From: Ascidiaceihabitans sp034111945
GTDB taxonomy: Bacteria; Pseudomonadota; Alphaproteobacteria; Rhodobacterales; Rhodobacteraceae
Assembly (NCBI GenBank): GCA_047626725.1
Contig: JBLHSG010000024.1
Coordinates: 3,476-67,475 of the forward strand
DNA: 64,000 nucleotides
Direction of reading: 5' to 3'
The position numbers and the translations under genes were made by a program. The notes beneath the pieces were generated by a model, which saw only the letters and a program-made list of their open reading frames with translations, ran no database searches and was not told where the DNA came from. Shown piece by piece: positions 35,994 through 44,416 of the stretch. Every line of letters begins with the position of its first letter. Positions within the stretch are counted from its first letter, which is position 1.

Positions 35994-37562
35994 TCAGAAG
36001 TCAGTGGGGGCCCCGCCTTCTTCTTTTCGACGTGCAACAAAGGCTGCCAATTCTTCGCGAATGGCTGGGTCCATTGGCGGTTCTTCGAAATTCGCGATGA
36101 TTTCTTTGAACATCAAATGTGCGCGTTCTGGTGTCCAAACACCGCCTGCGGCCTCCCAACCTTCGTAGTTTTTCCAATCACTTAGGAAGGGTTGATAGAA
36201 CGCGGTCGTATAGCGGTCTTGGGTGTGTTGAATGCCGAAAAAGTGGCCTTCGTTGCCGACAGATTTGATGGCATCCAGTGCAATTTCATCCGGTCCGGTT
36301 GCCCACAAGGACGGGTCCAAATACCGCTGGATTTGTTGTAAAATTTCGCAATCCATGATGAATTTCTCTGGCGAGGCGATCAATCCGCCCTCGAGCCAAC
36401 CGGCCGCGTGATAGACCATGTTGCTGCCCGATTGCACCGCAGCCCACAGGCTGTTTGACGTTTCCCACATCGCCTGACCGTCCGGAACATTCGCGGCACA
36501 GACACCTGATGACCGCATCGGCAGCCCATAAAACCGCGCCATTTGGCCGGTCATTTGCGTCGCGCGCATATATTCTGGGGTGCCAAACGCAGGCGCGCCG
36601 GTTTTCATATCGACGTTTGATGTAAACGTGCCAATCGCACAGCAGGCACCGGGGCGAATGTATTGCGCCAAGGCAATCGCACACAACCCTTCGGCCAACG
36701 ACTGCGCCACAGCGCCAGACATCGTCACAGGTGCCATCGCCCCCGCCAAGGTAAACGGTGTCACCACAAGCCCCTGATTGGCCCGCGCAAGGCGCATCCA
36801 GCCGTCCATCATCGGATAGTCATGCTTCAGCGGCGAGGTCGAATTGATGTTGGTGTACATCTTCGGGCTCGCCTCGAATTCCTCTTTGGTGTGGCCGCCT
36901 GCGATGCGCACCATTTCCATCACGTCCTCGACCCGTTCTTTGCCTAGTGAATAGGCGTGCATTACCTTGTCCGAAATCGTCAGCTTGTCGTACAGCACAT
37001 CCAGATGGCGCACCGACGCGTGGATGTCGCAAGGTTCCACAGGATAACCGCCAGCAAAGTGGATACAGTTAAAATACTGGGTCAATTTCAACATATTGCG
37101 GCACATTTCGCGCGTGCCCGGGACTTTGGTACCAATTTCCATATCCCAATAGTTGGGCGGCGATGACACGTTGCCAAAGTTCAAATGATCGCCACCAATG
37201 GTGATTTTACGATCCGGATTGCGCGGCGTGATGTCGAATTCGCTGGGGGCAAGGGCGACCATTTCCATGACCCATTCACGGCTCATGCGGACGTTTTCAC
37301 CGTTCACGGTACACCCTGCTTCTTTTAGCAGCGCAATCGCTTCGGGGTGGAAAAATTCGATCCCGATTTCCTCAAGGATACGCATTGCACCGTCATGAAT
37401 TGCCGCCACACCCTCGGGGCGCAGGGGTTCAACCGGCTTGTCCATCATGATCGGCGGGTTCCACGGCATTTGTTCGATAACAGCAGACCCACGACGCGCC
37501 GCAGCCCCTGCCCGCCCACCAGAGCGTCCGGTCCGTGTTTTGCGTTTTGTATCATCAGTCAT
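35994..37562 (-). CDS. MttB-like trimethylamine methyltransferase family protein, non-pyrrolysine
   Basis: A 522-residue corrinoid-dependent methyltransferase superfamily member with a TIM-barrel. The reading frame has no in-frame TAG, so it is not a pyrrolysine enzyme. Non-Pyl homologues demethylate quaternary amines such as glycine betaine. No corrinoid protein gene is adjacent, so the partner must be encoded elsewhere. The basic N-terminal extension of about 40 residues (TGRSGGRAGAAARRGS) is common in roseobacter versions. ATG 37562 has GGAG upstream. Confidence 0.85.
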   Translation of the reverse strand: MTDDTKRKTRTGRSGGRAGAAARRGSAVIEQMPWNPPIMMDKPVEPLRPEGVAAIHDGAMRILEEIGIEFFHPEAIALLKEAGCTVNGENVRMSREWVMEMVALAPSEFDITPRNPDRKITIGGDHLNFGNVSSPPNYWDMEIGTKVPGTREMCRNMLKLTQYFNCIHFAGGYPVEPCDIHASVRHLDVLYDKLTISDKVMHAYSLGKERVEDVMEMVRIAGGHTKEEFEASPKMYTNINSTSPLKHDYPMMDGWMRLARANQGLVVTPFTLAGAMAPVTMSGAVAQSLAEGLCAIALAQYIRPGACCAIGTFTSNVDMKTGAPAFGTPEYMRATQMTGQMARFYGLPMRSSGVCAANVPDGQAMWETSNSLWAAVQSGSNMVYHAAGWLEGGLIASPEKFIMDCEILQQIQRYLDPSLWATGPDEIALDAIKSVGNEGHFFGIQHTQDRYTTAFYQPFLSDWKNYEGWEAAGGVWTPERAHLMFKEIIANFEEPPMDPAIREELAAFVARRKEEGGAPTDF

Positions 37563-37656
37563 CGGGTGCGCTCCGCCAATAGGGTTCACCCTATCCAAGC
37601 GTCAGGCCCGGCCAAACGCCAGCTTGTTAGCGACAGCTTGCGTCGTTTTTAACGGA

Positions 37657-38370
37657 TCAGGTGTTGGCGACCAACCACGCCGGTATGTGCCCGACATCAG
37701 GCAACACAACATCGGCGTGCGGGGCCAGATCATCATGACCCGCCATTCCGGTCAGCACAGCAATGCACAACATGCCCGCTGCTTTGCCTGCGCGCAGATC
37801 GTGCGTGCTGTCACCAACCATCGCCACGCGGGACGGATCACAGCCCGTTTCCCCACAAAATGCCAGCAATTGGCCGGGTCCGGGTTTCGCCCCGTGCCCA
37901 CTGTCAAAACCGGCGATAAAATCCAGACTGTCCAAAACGCCAGCCTTGCCCAAATGCGCCAGCGCGGGGGCTTCGGCGTCGTTTGTGGCCACGCCAACCT
38001 TTAGGCCCATAGCGTGCAAACTGGCAAAGAACGGCACCAGTGCGACGGCTTCGACTTGCGGAGCCATTGATGCTTCTTCGTTCAATATATCAAGGACTTG
38101 GGCCTGTGTGCGTCCGGGAAAACAGGGGGCAAGTGCATCGGCAACTTCGCCCGGCGTACCCGCAATCACAACGCTGTCGCGCGCAAAACTACGGCTGTCC
38201 ATATCAAAGCCGATCAACGCGCCAAATTCGCGCGCTTTGTCGCGATCATTGTCGGTCATGCGCAGCAAAAACGCCTGCGCCCAGGCTTCCCATGTGGCCG
38301 CGAATTCAAATAATGTACCGTCTTTGTCAAAAACGATGCCTTGCAGGTTTGATCCGCCCATTTTGGTCAT
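37657..38370 (-). CDS. HAD-superfamily phosphatase, phosphoglycolate phosphatase-like
   Basis: A 237-residue phosphatase with HAD motif I GIVFDKDGTLFEF (nucleophile and general-acid Asp), motif II GVATND, and motif IV VAMVGDSTHDLRAGKAAG. The chemistry is removal of phosphate from a small metabolite, perhaps 2-phosphoglycolate. The start at 38370 overlaps the DUF3572 stop codon (ATGA), so the two are coupled. Confidence 0.87.
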   Translation of the reverse strand: MTKMGGSNLQGIVFDKDGTLFEFAATWEAWAQAFLLRMTDNDRDKAREFGALIGFDMDSRSFARDSVVIAGTPGEVADALAPCFPGRTQAQVLDILNEEASMAPQVEAVALVPFFASLHAMGLKVGVATNDAEAPALAHLGKAGVLDSLDFIAGFDSGHGAKPGPGQLLAFCGETGCDPSRVAMVGDSTHDLRAGKAAGMLCIAVLTGMAGHDDLAPHADVVLPDVGHIPAWLVANT

Positions 38371-38651
38371 GTCCAATTCACTTGTTCGCCGCCGGGCAAC
38401 ATCTGGCGTGCATGCATCGGGGTTTGATACGCCATTTGGGCCTGATCGCAAAACTGCATCACCCACGCATCGTCCATCATCAGAAAATCCAGAACCGATC
38501 CTAAAAACTCAGGATCACGCGCGCCCGCACGCACATCCGCCTCGCTGGCACCTGTCGCACCTAGAAACGCTGGCAACAAATCTTCGTTTCCAGCCAACCA
38601 GGCCAAGACCTGCAAAGCCGTCGTTTCGGCGGATTCTCGCGTTAATGACAT
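38367..38651 (-). CDS. DUF3572 family protein
   Basis: A 94-residue acidic, helical protein containing ALQVLAWLAGNEDLLPAFLG and GSVLDFLMMDDAWVMQFC, which I recognise as the alphaproteobacterial DUF3572 family of unknown function. A GTG at 38663 is an alternative start. It is divergent from the PleD-like gene, across a 98-base gap that fits the common pleD-DUF3572 association. Confidence 0.82.
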   Translation of the reverse strand: MSLTRESAETTALQVLAWLAGNEDLLPAFLGATGASEADVRAGARDPEFLGSVLDFLMMDDAWVMQFCDQAQMAYQTPMHARQMLPGGEQVNWT

Positions 38652-38749
38652 GGTAAGGTCCACTTTTTTAGAAATCGAAACACTTTGTTAACCTAAAAGG
38701 ACAAAAACCTAACGTAGGACTTTATACAAGCGACTTTGGAGGGTTAACG

Positions 38750-40159
38750 ATGCACGGCAAAATTTTGATCGTTGAGCCCATCGCAACCAATCGTATTGTC
38801 CTAAAAGTTAAACTGTCCGCGGCCTATTACGACGTGTCGCAGGCATCCACGATCCAAGAAGCCGTTGAAATCGCGATGCAATCCTGCCCTGACGTGATTA
38901 TTTCGGCCGCCCTACTGCCCGATGGGTCCGCAGGTGATTTAACCAAAGCGCTAAGGGACCAGGCCGGAATTGGTGATGTTCCGATCATCGCGCTGGACAA
39001 CAACGGCAACCAGCCCAACCGCCATGCCTTGTTAGAGGCGGGCGTTGACGATGTTTTGACCACGCCTGTCGATGATACGCTATTGCTGGCCCGTATCCGC
39101 AGCCTTGTCAGGGCGTTTTCGTCCAGTTCAGAATGGCAATTGCGCGACGACACCAGTTGCGCGTTGGGCCTGAATAACACGTCACTTGATGCCGTTGATG
39201 CCGCAGGCAGCGCGGTTTTGGTCAGTGATGACGCCGCCAAAGTTCATGGATGGCTAACAAAATTACGCCATTTCCTGCCCTCACAACTTAGCATGGTGAC
39301 AACCAAAAAGGCACTTAGCCCCTATGGTCAACTGGCCGCAGGTCAAAGCCCAGATGTGTTTGTTCTGGTTATCGAGGACGGTGATCCCAACGATATGATG
39401 CGCCTGCTGGCCTGCATTCGCGCGCACAGCGACACGCGTCATTGTGGCGTTTTGATTTTGCTAACCACCCCTGATCCGGTGATCGCAGCCCAAGCCTTGG
39501 ATCTTGGCGCCAACGATTTGATGTTTGATGGTTTTGACGCCCAAGAATTGGCATTGCGGGTCCGCACGTTGGTGCAGCGTAAAAAGATTGGCGAACAACT
39601 GCGCGCGACGGTTCGCACAGGACTTGAGGCCGCGATTTGTGATCCACTTACGGGTCTGCACAATCGTCGCTACGCCATGCCGCATCTGGACCGGATCGCG
39701 CAAAGTTCGATCGAGACCGGCAAACCCTATGCCGTGATGGTCGCAGATATGGATCACTTTAAGCAAATTAACGACATTTACGGGCACGCGGCCGGTGACG
39801 CAGTGCTGATCGAAACGGCGCGGCGCTTGCGTGAAAACCTGCGCACCATTGATATGGTCGCGCGCATCGGTGGTGAAGAATTCCTGATCGTGCTGCCCGG
39901 TGTGACCCTCGCATCCGCGCGCACTGCGGCCTATCGACTGCGCCAAATGATCGGCGAAACGCCTTTCAAACTGCCCAACAAAAACACCGCCCTTAAGGCT
40001 ACAGTGTCCATCGGCCTTGCCATTGGTGGGCCCGAAGCCTTTGATACTACATGTAATATCATGACGCCGCGCACCCTGTTAGAGAACGCGGATCAAGCAT
40101 TGTATCGCGCAAAAACCAATGGCCGGAATCAAGTAACGCTAAGCCAACCTGCCGCCTAA
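38750..40159 (+). CDS. pleD: PleD-like diguanylate cyclase with two degenerate receiver domains
   Basis: A 469-residue protein with Rec1 (about 1-120), Rec2 (155-280) and GGDEF (300-465) domains. The active-site motif reads GGEEF in VARIGGEEFLIVLPG with I-site RTID five residues upstream, so synthesis of cyclic di-GMP is likely. In Rec1 the phospho-acceptor Asp53 is replaced by Ala (VIISAALLP), the conserved Lys by Thr105 (TTPVDD), and the acidic pair reads EP. Rec2 also lacks an acceptor Asp. Control is thus unlikely to be by phosphorylation. It ends tail-to-tail overlapping the next gene by four bases. Confidence 0.88.
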   Translation: MHGKILIVEPIATNRIVLKVKLSAAYYDVSQASTIQEAVEIAMQSCPDVIISAALLPDGSAGDLTKALRDQAGIGDVPIIALDNNGNQPNRHALLEAGVDDVLTTPVDDTLLLARIRSLVRAFSSSSEWQLRDDTSCALGLNNTSLDAVDAAGSAVLVSDDAAKVHGWLTKLRHFLPSQLSMVTTKKALSPYGQLAAGQSPDVFVLVIEDGDPNDMMRLLACIRAHSDTRHCGVLILLTTPDPVIAAQALDLGANDLMFDGFDAQELALRVRTLVQRKKIGEQLRATVRTGLEAAICDPLTGLHNRRYAMPHLDRIAQSSIETGKPYAVMVADMDHFKQINDIYGHAAGDAVLIETARRLRENLRTIDMVARIGGEEFLIVLPGVTLASARTAAYRLRQMIGETPFKLPNKNTALKATVSIGLAIGGPEAFDTTCNIMTPRTLLENADQALYRAKTNGRNQVTLSQPAA

Positions 40160-40677
40160 GGTTTGCGATCTTTGCGCGGGCCACGACGGCGTTTAAGGAC
40201 CTCTTCGATCTGGTCAGCATAGGCGCTTCGTTCTTCAGCACTCATGCCGGACACAACAGTCATCCATTGATCTTGAACGCCCGCTTGTACGCCCAGCGAC
40301 GCGGCATTTTGTTTGCTCAACACCTGTGCGATCACGGCGCGGTCCAGATCAGGTGCACGCAACGCGGCCAGCATATCGTTATACAGCGCGCGCCGTTCCG
40401 GGCCACTCAGGCGCATTTTACCGCCTGATTTGCGCATCTTGTCCAAAATCGCGCGTCGGTCTTCGTGCGGCAATGCTTTGATATACGCCGTGGCATAACC
40501 GCTAATCGATGGCGGGGGCCCCTTTGGTTCACTGCGAAATGCGGCCCCTGCAAGCAGGCCAGCCACGCCAAGGTTCACGGCCAATGACAGCCCCAAGACG
40601 ATTTTGAACCAACGCGGAACGCGGCCTGTTTCGCGCACCGGTTCAGGGCGCGGTGGAGTATTTGTATCTTGCGCCAT
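40156..40677 (-). CDS. Periplasmic heavy-metal sensor-like (Spy/CpxP-type) membrane-anchored protein
   Basis: A 173-residue protein with a single membrane helix (FKIVLGLSLAVNLGVAGLLAG, about residues 25-45) and a periplasmic helical domain with LPHEDRRAILDKMRKSGGKM resembling Spy/ZraP/CpxP stress proteins. It is the third gene of a unit with the ECF sigma factor at 41039 and a putative anti-sigma gene, so it may be part of an envelope-stress or metal-sensing circuit. Confidence 0.7.
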   Translation of the reverse strand: MAQDTNTPPRPEPVRETGRVPRWFKIVLGLSLAVNLGVAGLLAGAAFRSEPKGPPPSISGYATAYIKALPHEDRRAILDKMRKSGGKMRLSGPERRALYNDMLAALRAPDLDRAVIAQVLSKQNAASLGVQAGVQDQWMTVVSGMSAEERSAYADQIEEVLKRRRGPRKDRKP

Positions 40678-40680
40678 GCC

Positions 40681-41052
40681 TTATTCCTCTTCCAAAACCC
40701 AGCCAAAGCCCAGCAGATCTGCCGTGTCTTCGCTGTTGCTATAAACCGCTTCGATGTTCAACAGACTGTCGAACGAGGACGGCATTGTGTCTGGCGGGTT
40801 CACCCCGATCCAAAAGCCCGCGCATGTCGCCGCAACCAGACCGCCCATCCCTTGCCACCCGCCCAAAACCGACAACGCCTGTCGCCACCACGGCACCGCA
40901 ATTGCAACTGGCACAGGTTGATGCGCCAAGGCACTTTCCATCATCTGCGTCATGAATGCCTCGGACGGGGCCAAATCTGGGCCCTTCGCGGCATCCGAAA
41001 ACAGCGCATCTAGCCCCGTCATGTCGGGTGTATCTGGGTCAGGGTGTGTCAT
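40681..41052 (-). CDS. Small single-TM protein, putative anti-sigma factor
   Basis: A 123-residue protein with an acidic N-terminal half (MTGLDALFSDAAKGPDLAPS), one membrane helix near residues 75-90 (GGLVAATCAGFWIGV) and a short C terminus. Its start lies 14 bases inside the sigma factor gene. Position and topology suggest an anti-sigma factor, but no ZAS-type His/Cys motif is present, so this remains inference. Confidence 0.55.
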   Translation of the reverse strand: MTHPDPDTPDMTGLDALFSDAAKGPDLAPSEAFMTQMMESALAHQPVPVAIAVPWWRQALSVLGGWQGMGGLVAATCAGFWIGVNPPDTMPSSFDSLLNIEAVYSNSEDTADLLGFGWVLEEE

Positions 41053-41629
41053 CGTCGTATCCCAATGTCTCGCGGTGAGGGGCCATAATGTTTGCCAATG
41101 CACGTTTGCCACGCGCGGTCAGGCTTTCGACGGCCTCGGTGCTGATGTCTAGTATCTGCGCAATTTCAGGGTTCGCCAAGCCTTCGATGTGACGCAGAAT
41201 GACGGCTTGGCGTTGGCGTTCCGGTAGCTGCATTAACCCTGTCTGAAGGGCATCCATGCGTGATTTTGTCTGCAACTGCGCCTCAACGCTTGGGGTTGGG
41301 TCCGTTGGTTCTGCGATTTCGTCCAGCCCGACGCCACGACGTTTGCGCAGCCGGTCTGTGCACAGATTTGCGGTGACGCGAAACAACCACGTCGTGACTT
41401 TTGCGGTGCCAGCCTGCCAATCGGGCGCAATTTTCCAAAGCCGGATCAGCGCCTCTTGGGTCACATCCTGCGCTTCGGCCTGATCGCCCAGAACACGCGC
41501 GGCATGGCGGTACACAATCGGCGTCAAACGCGCGACCAACAAACGTGCCGCAGCCGCATCGCCACGCGCATACCGCGCTAAAAGCACGTCGTCGCTGGTG
41601 TCTGTGTCTGCATCCAAGGGCATGTTCAT
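41039..41629 (-). CDS. ECF-type RNA polymerase sigma factor
   Basis: A 196-residue sigma-70 family factor. Region 2 is at about residues 20-90 (AQDVTQEALIRLWKIAPDW; WLFRVTANLCTDRLRKRRG) and region 4 at about 125-180 (LPERQRQAVILRHIEGLANP; SLTARGKRAL). It directs transcription of an extracytoplasmic-stress regulon, probably including this operon and perhaps the EF-hand gene just upstream. Confidence 0.92.
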   Translation of the reverse strand: MNMPLDADTDTSDDVLLARYARGDAAAARLLVARLTPIVYRHAARVLGDQAEAQDVTQEALIRLWKIAPDWQAGTAKVTTWLFRVTANLCTDRLRKRRGVGLDEIAEPTDPTPSVEAQLQTKSRMDALQTGLMQLPERQRQAVILRHIEGLANPEIAQILDISTEAVESLTARGKRALANIMAPHRETLGYDDDTP

Positions 41630-41651
41630 ACCAAATAGCGTTATCCAGAGG

Positions 41652-41685
41652 GCGCGCGCGGTACAAGCATTTCGCCCGCGCGCGC
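41652..41685 (-). terminator. GC-rich hairpin between EF-hand and sigma factor genes
   Basis: GCGCGCGCGG (41652-41661) and CCGCGCGCGC (41676-41685) form a perfect 10-base stem with a 14-base loop in the 87-base gap. It is likely a terminator or attenuator for transcripts entering from the EF-hand gene. There is no strong T-run. Confidence 0.55.
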
Positions 41686-41716
41686 AGGTGTTTAGAAGGG
41701 TGTCAAAGCTGCGGTT

Positions 41717-42175
41717 TTATTCGCTTGCAGGCTTTTTGCCGCCACGATGTTTGCGCATTTCTTTGTGCGCCGCGTCGAATTCTTCTTTCGACAGACCGCC
41801 ACTTTTGTCGGCATCAAATTTTGCAAACATATCGCCCTTGCGGCCACGTTTGCCCATTTCCTCAAGCGATAGTTTGCCGTCTTTGTCGGCGTCCAAACGC
41901 TCCATCATACGGGTTGCACGCTTTTTTTCGCGATCTTTGCCTGCGGCCTCTAATTCTGAAGCAGACAGGAAACCGTCAGCATCAGTATCGACCTTGGCGA
42001 AACGAGCAGCACCTTGTGCCTTCATTTCTGCATCTGTGACCTGACCGTCGTTGTCGGTGTCCAACTGTTCAAACGTGATGTGCTGGCCGCGCGGTTTGTC
42101 TGCTTTTGCAAACGCCGCACCACCCAAAGCCAATCCAGTAAGGGCTGCTGCAACAAGTGTCATTCGCATGTTCAT
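41717..42175 (-). CDS. Secreted EF-hand calcium-binding protein
   Basis: A 152-residue protein with a signal peptide (MNMRMTLVAAALTGLALGGA, cleavage near 23). Four EF-hand-type loops are visible: DTDNDGQVTDAE, DTDADGFLSASE, DADKDGKLSLEE and DADKSGGLSKEE. It is expected to bind calcium in the periplasm or outside the cell. It lies directly upstream of the ECF sigma operon on the same strand. Confidence 0.88.
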   Translation of the reverse strand: MNMRMTLVAAALTGLALGGAAFAKADKPRGQHITFEQLDTDNDGQVTDAEMKAQGAARFAKVDTDADGFLSASELEAAGKDREKKRATRMMERLDADKDGKLSLEEMGKRGRKGDMFAKFDADKSGGLSKEEFDAAHKEMRKHRGGKKPASE

Positions 42176-42365
42176 ATCTGCTACTCCGTTTTGTTTTTAC
42201 ACCGTCCATTCCCTGGGCGGTTCACAAAGTAAAACGGGGCACCGCGCGGGTTCCGTCGCAGAAATATTAATTATTTTGCGCGACAACGCGCCACAAGGAC
42301 ATCCTGTCACCTTTTATTCAGTATGGGGAACGGGCATGTTGCGTGCACCACAAAGGATAATGACG

Positions 42366-42767
42366 ATGGCCAGCACAGACACAACAGTCACCACAGACGT
42401 CCCCGAACGCCCATTGCGCAACGCGATGATCCGCGGGTGGCGATGCAAATGCCCCAATTGCGGCAGTGGCGCGTTGTTGAAAAGCTATCTTAAGGTCAAT
42501 GATACTTGCACGGTGTGCCGTCAGGAATTGCACCACCACCGCGCTGACGACGCACCTGCGTACCTGACGATTTTGATCGTAGGTCACTTGATGATTCCGA
42601 TGCTGCATTTCGCATTTGTGACGTGGCGCCCCGAACCTTTGACGCTGTTTACGATATTTGCGGTTGGAAGTGTCGGCCTGTCGCTTTACCTTCTTCCTAG
42701 ACTGAAGGGGGCCGTGATCGGTTTTCAATGGTCCAGGTACATGGGCGGTTTTGGCGGACAACGCTAA
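42366..42767 (+). CDS. DUF983 family membrane protein
   Basis: A 133-residue protein with an N-terminal zinc-ribbon-like segment (CKCPNCGSGALLKSYLKVND followed by CTVC) and two C-terminal membrane helices, the DUF983 layout. The function is unknown, although family members sit near respiratory or cell-envelope genes. The frame is open back to 42051, overlapping the divergent EF-hand gene; ATG 42366 with AAGGA upstream was chosen. Confidence 0.8.
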   Translation: MASTDTTVTTDVPERPLRNAMIRGWRCKCPNCGSGALLKSYLKVNDTCTVCRQELHHHRADDAPAYLTILIVGHLMIPMLHFAFVTWRPEPLTLFTIFAVGSVGLSLYLLPRLKGAVIGFQWSRYMGGFGGQR

Positions 42768-42801
42768 AAACAAACGCCCTGAACACAGTTTGAGGGCGCG
42801 C

Positions 42802-43497
42802 ATGACCATCGACAAAACCCAAATTCGCAACGCGTCGACTGTGATTGTCTTGCGCGACCGCATGACGGCACCACGCATTTTGATGGGACAACGCGGGGCA
42901 AAAGCTGCGTTCATGCCAAACAAATTTGTGTTCCCCGGCGGCGCGGTCGATATCGGTGACGCTGATGTTTCGCTTGCACGTCCATTAAATGAATTATGCC
43001 TGCACCGCCTGAAAGACGACGTTCCCAGCGACATGTCGCACCCGTTGGCTGTGGCCGCGATCCGCGAACTATTCGAGGAAACCGGTCAGGTTCTTGGGCA
43101 CAAAGGCACGTGGTCCGGCGATATTCCCGACGACTGGTCAGATTTTGCAGCCACTGGCCATCTGCCAGATGCCAGCGCACTACAATTTGTGTTTCGCGCG
43201 CTGACCCCACCCGGTCGGACACGCCGTTTTGACGCCCGTTTCTTTTTGGTGGATGCAGATGCTTTGGCCACCGATCCCGATGACTTCACCGCCGCGTCAG
43301 ATGAACTGTCGCACTTGCAATGGGTGTCGCTAACCGACGTGCGATCCTTTGATATGCCGTTCATCACCGAAGTCGTGCTGAGTGAAATCGAGGCGCGCGC
43401 GCGTGACCTTGCCCCGCCAAAAAGCGTTCCGTATTTCAAAAACAGCGACGAAGAAAACCTGTTCCTGCGCCTGCGCGGTCATCCGGCAGCCGACTAA
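42802..43497 (+). CDS. NUDIX hydrolase
   Basis: A 231-residue pyrophosphohydrolase. The helix of the Nudix box reads AAIRELFEETGQVLG, with the catalytic REL-EE core intact, and the strand before it has MPNKFVFPGGAVD. The larger size fits the Rhodobacterales group of long NUDIX proteins, possibly acting on CoA or nucleotide derivatives. ATG 42802 has GAGG at six bases; a TTG at 42751 overlapping DUF983 is an alternative. It ends overlapping the DMT gene tail-to-tail. Confidence 0.85.
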   Translation: MTIDKTQIRNASTVIVLRDRMTAPRILMGQRGAKAAFMPNKFVFPGGAVDIGDADVSLARPLNELCLHRLKDDVPSDMSHPLAVAAIRELFEETGQVLGHKGTWSGDIPDDWSDFAATGHLPDASALQFVFRALTPPGRTRRFDARFFLVDADALATDPDDFTAASDELSHLQWVSLTDVRSFDMPFITEVVLSEIEARARDLAPPKSVPYFKNSDEENLFLRLRGHPAAD

Positions 43498-44396
43498 ATA
43501 ACCAAGACCAGCATCAAGACTGAACTGCCCAAAATCGCCATTCCGATCCATTCGCGCAGCACAATGCGTTCGCGAAAAAAGATCACGGTGACCATCAAGC
43601 TAAAGATCAGCTCGACCTGACCTACGGCCTTTACGTAGGCCGCGTTTTGCAGGGCAAATGCCGAAAACCAGCAGAACGATCCGGCCATCGACATGATCCC
43701 GATCCACACCGTTACACGGCGCGCGCGCCAAACGGCGGCGATCTGCGGGGCGTCGCGAAACCACAGCCAAATTGCCATTCCAATCAATTGCATAGACGTA
43801 ACTATCGCCAAAGTCACAGCCGCGCGCGCCCAGTGATCAGCCATGTCGACCTGCATCGACGCACCACGATATGACACCGCAGATACGGCAAATAACGCGC
43901 CGGACAATAGGCCCAACCCTGCGGCACGGTTCGCCATATCGCGTAAACGCCAGCGCCCCTGATCCGGTGAAGCAGACAAAACCAGCATCCCGATTACGCC
44001 CAGAATAATCGCACAAAACCCAAGGATCGTGACCTGATCGCCCAAAACAACAAGGCCAACGATCACAGCCAAAATGACTTCGGATTTTTTAAAAGTTATC
44101 CCGACTGCAAAATTCCGGCTTTTAAAAACCATCACCACGCAGATTGTCGCCAAAACCTGGGCTGTCGCACCGCAAACGGCATACACCCAAAACAAGGGCG
44201 GCAAAGAAGGCCAGTTTTGATCTGTTTGCGCCAGATAAATCGCTGTGAACACAACGACAAAGGGCGCGGAATATAGGAACCGGGCAAACGTCGCACCCGC
44301 CGCAGACAAAGTCTGTTTGGCCATCATTTTCTGCAACATAAATCGCAACGTTTGAAACGCCGCAGCTGCAATCGAAATACCAATCCATAAACTCAT
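43494..44396 (-). CDS. DMT-superfamily (EamA-type) transporter
   Basis: A 300-residue inner-membrane protein with about ten helices arranged as two EamA-like halves. The second half begins near residue 150 and contains ELIFSLMVTVIFFRERI, a typical EamA closing motif. Such proteins export or import amino acids, nucleotides or other metabolites; the substrate is unknown. It is followed after 20 bases upstream by the desaturase gene on the same strand. Confidence 0.85.
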   Translation of the reverse strand: MSLWIGISIAAAAFQTLRFMLQKMMAKQTLSAAGATFARFLYSAPFVVVFTAIYLAQTDQNWPSLPPLFWVYAVCGATAQVLATICVVMVFKSRNFAVGITFKKSEVILAVIVGLVVLGDQVTILGFCAIILGVIGMLVLSASPDQGRWRLRDMANRAAGLGLLSGALFAVSAVSYRGASMQVDMADHWARAAVTLAIVTSMQLIGMAIWLWFRDAPQIAAVWRARRVTVWIGIMSMAGSFCWFSAFALQNAAYVKAVGQVELIFSLMVTVIFFRERIVLREWIGMAILGSSVLMLVLVI

Positions 44397-44416
44397 AGGA
44401 TTCAGATGGCGGGTTT

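Noticed and set aside
35994..37562. Naming the MttB-like gene as glycine betaine methyltransferase
   Set aside because: The family has many substrates and no corrinoid partner is adjacent, so a specific name is not supported.
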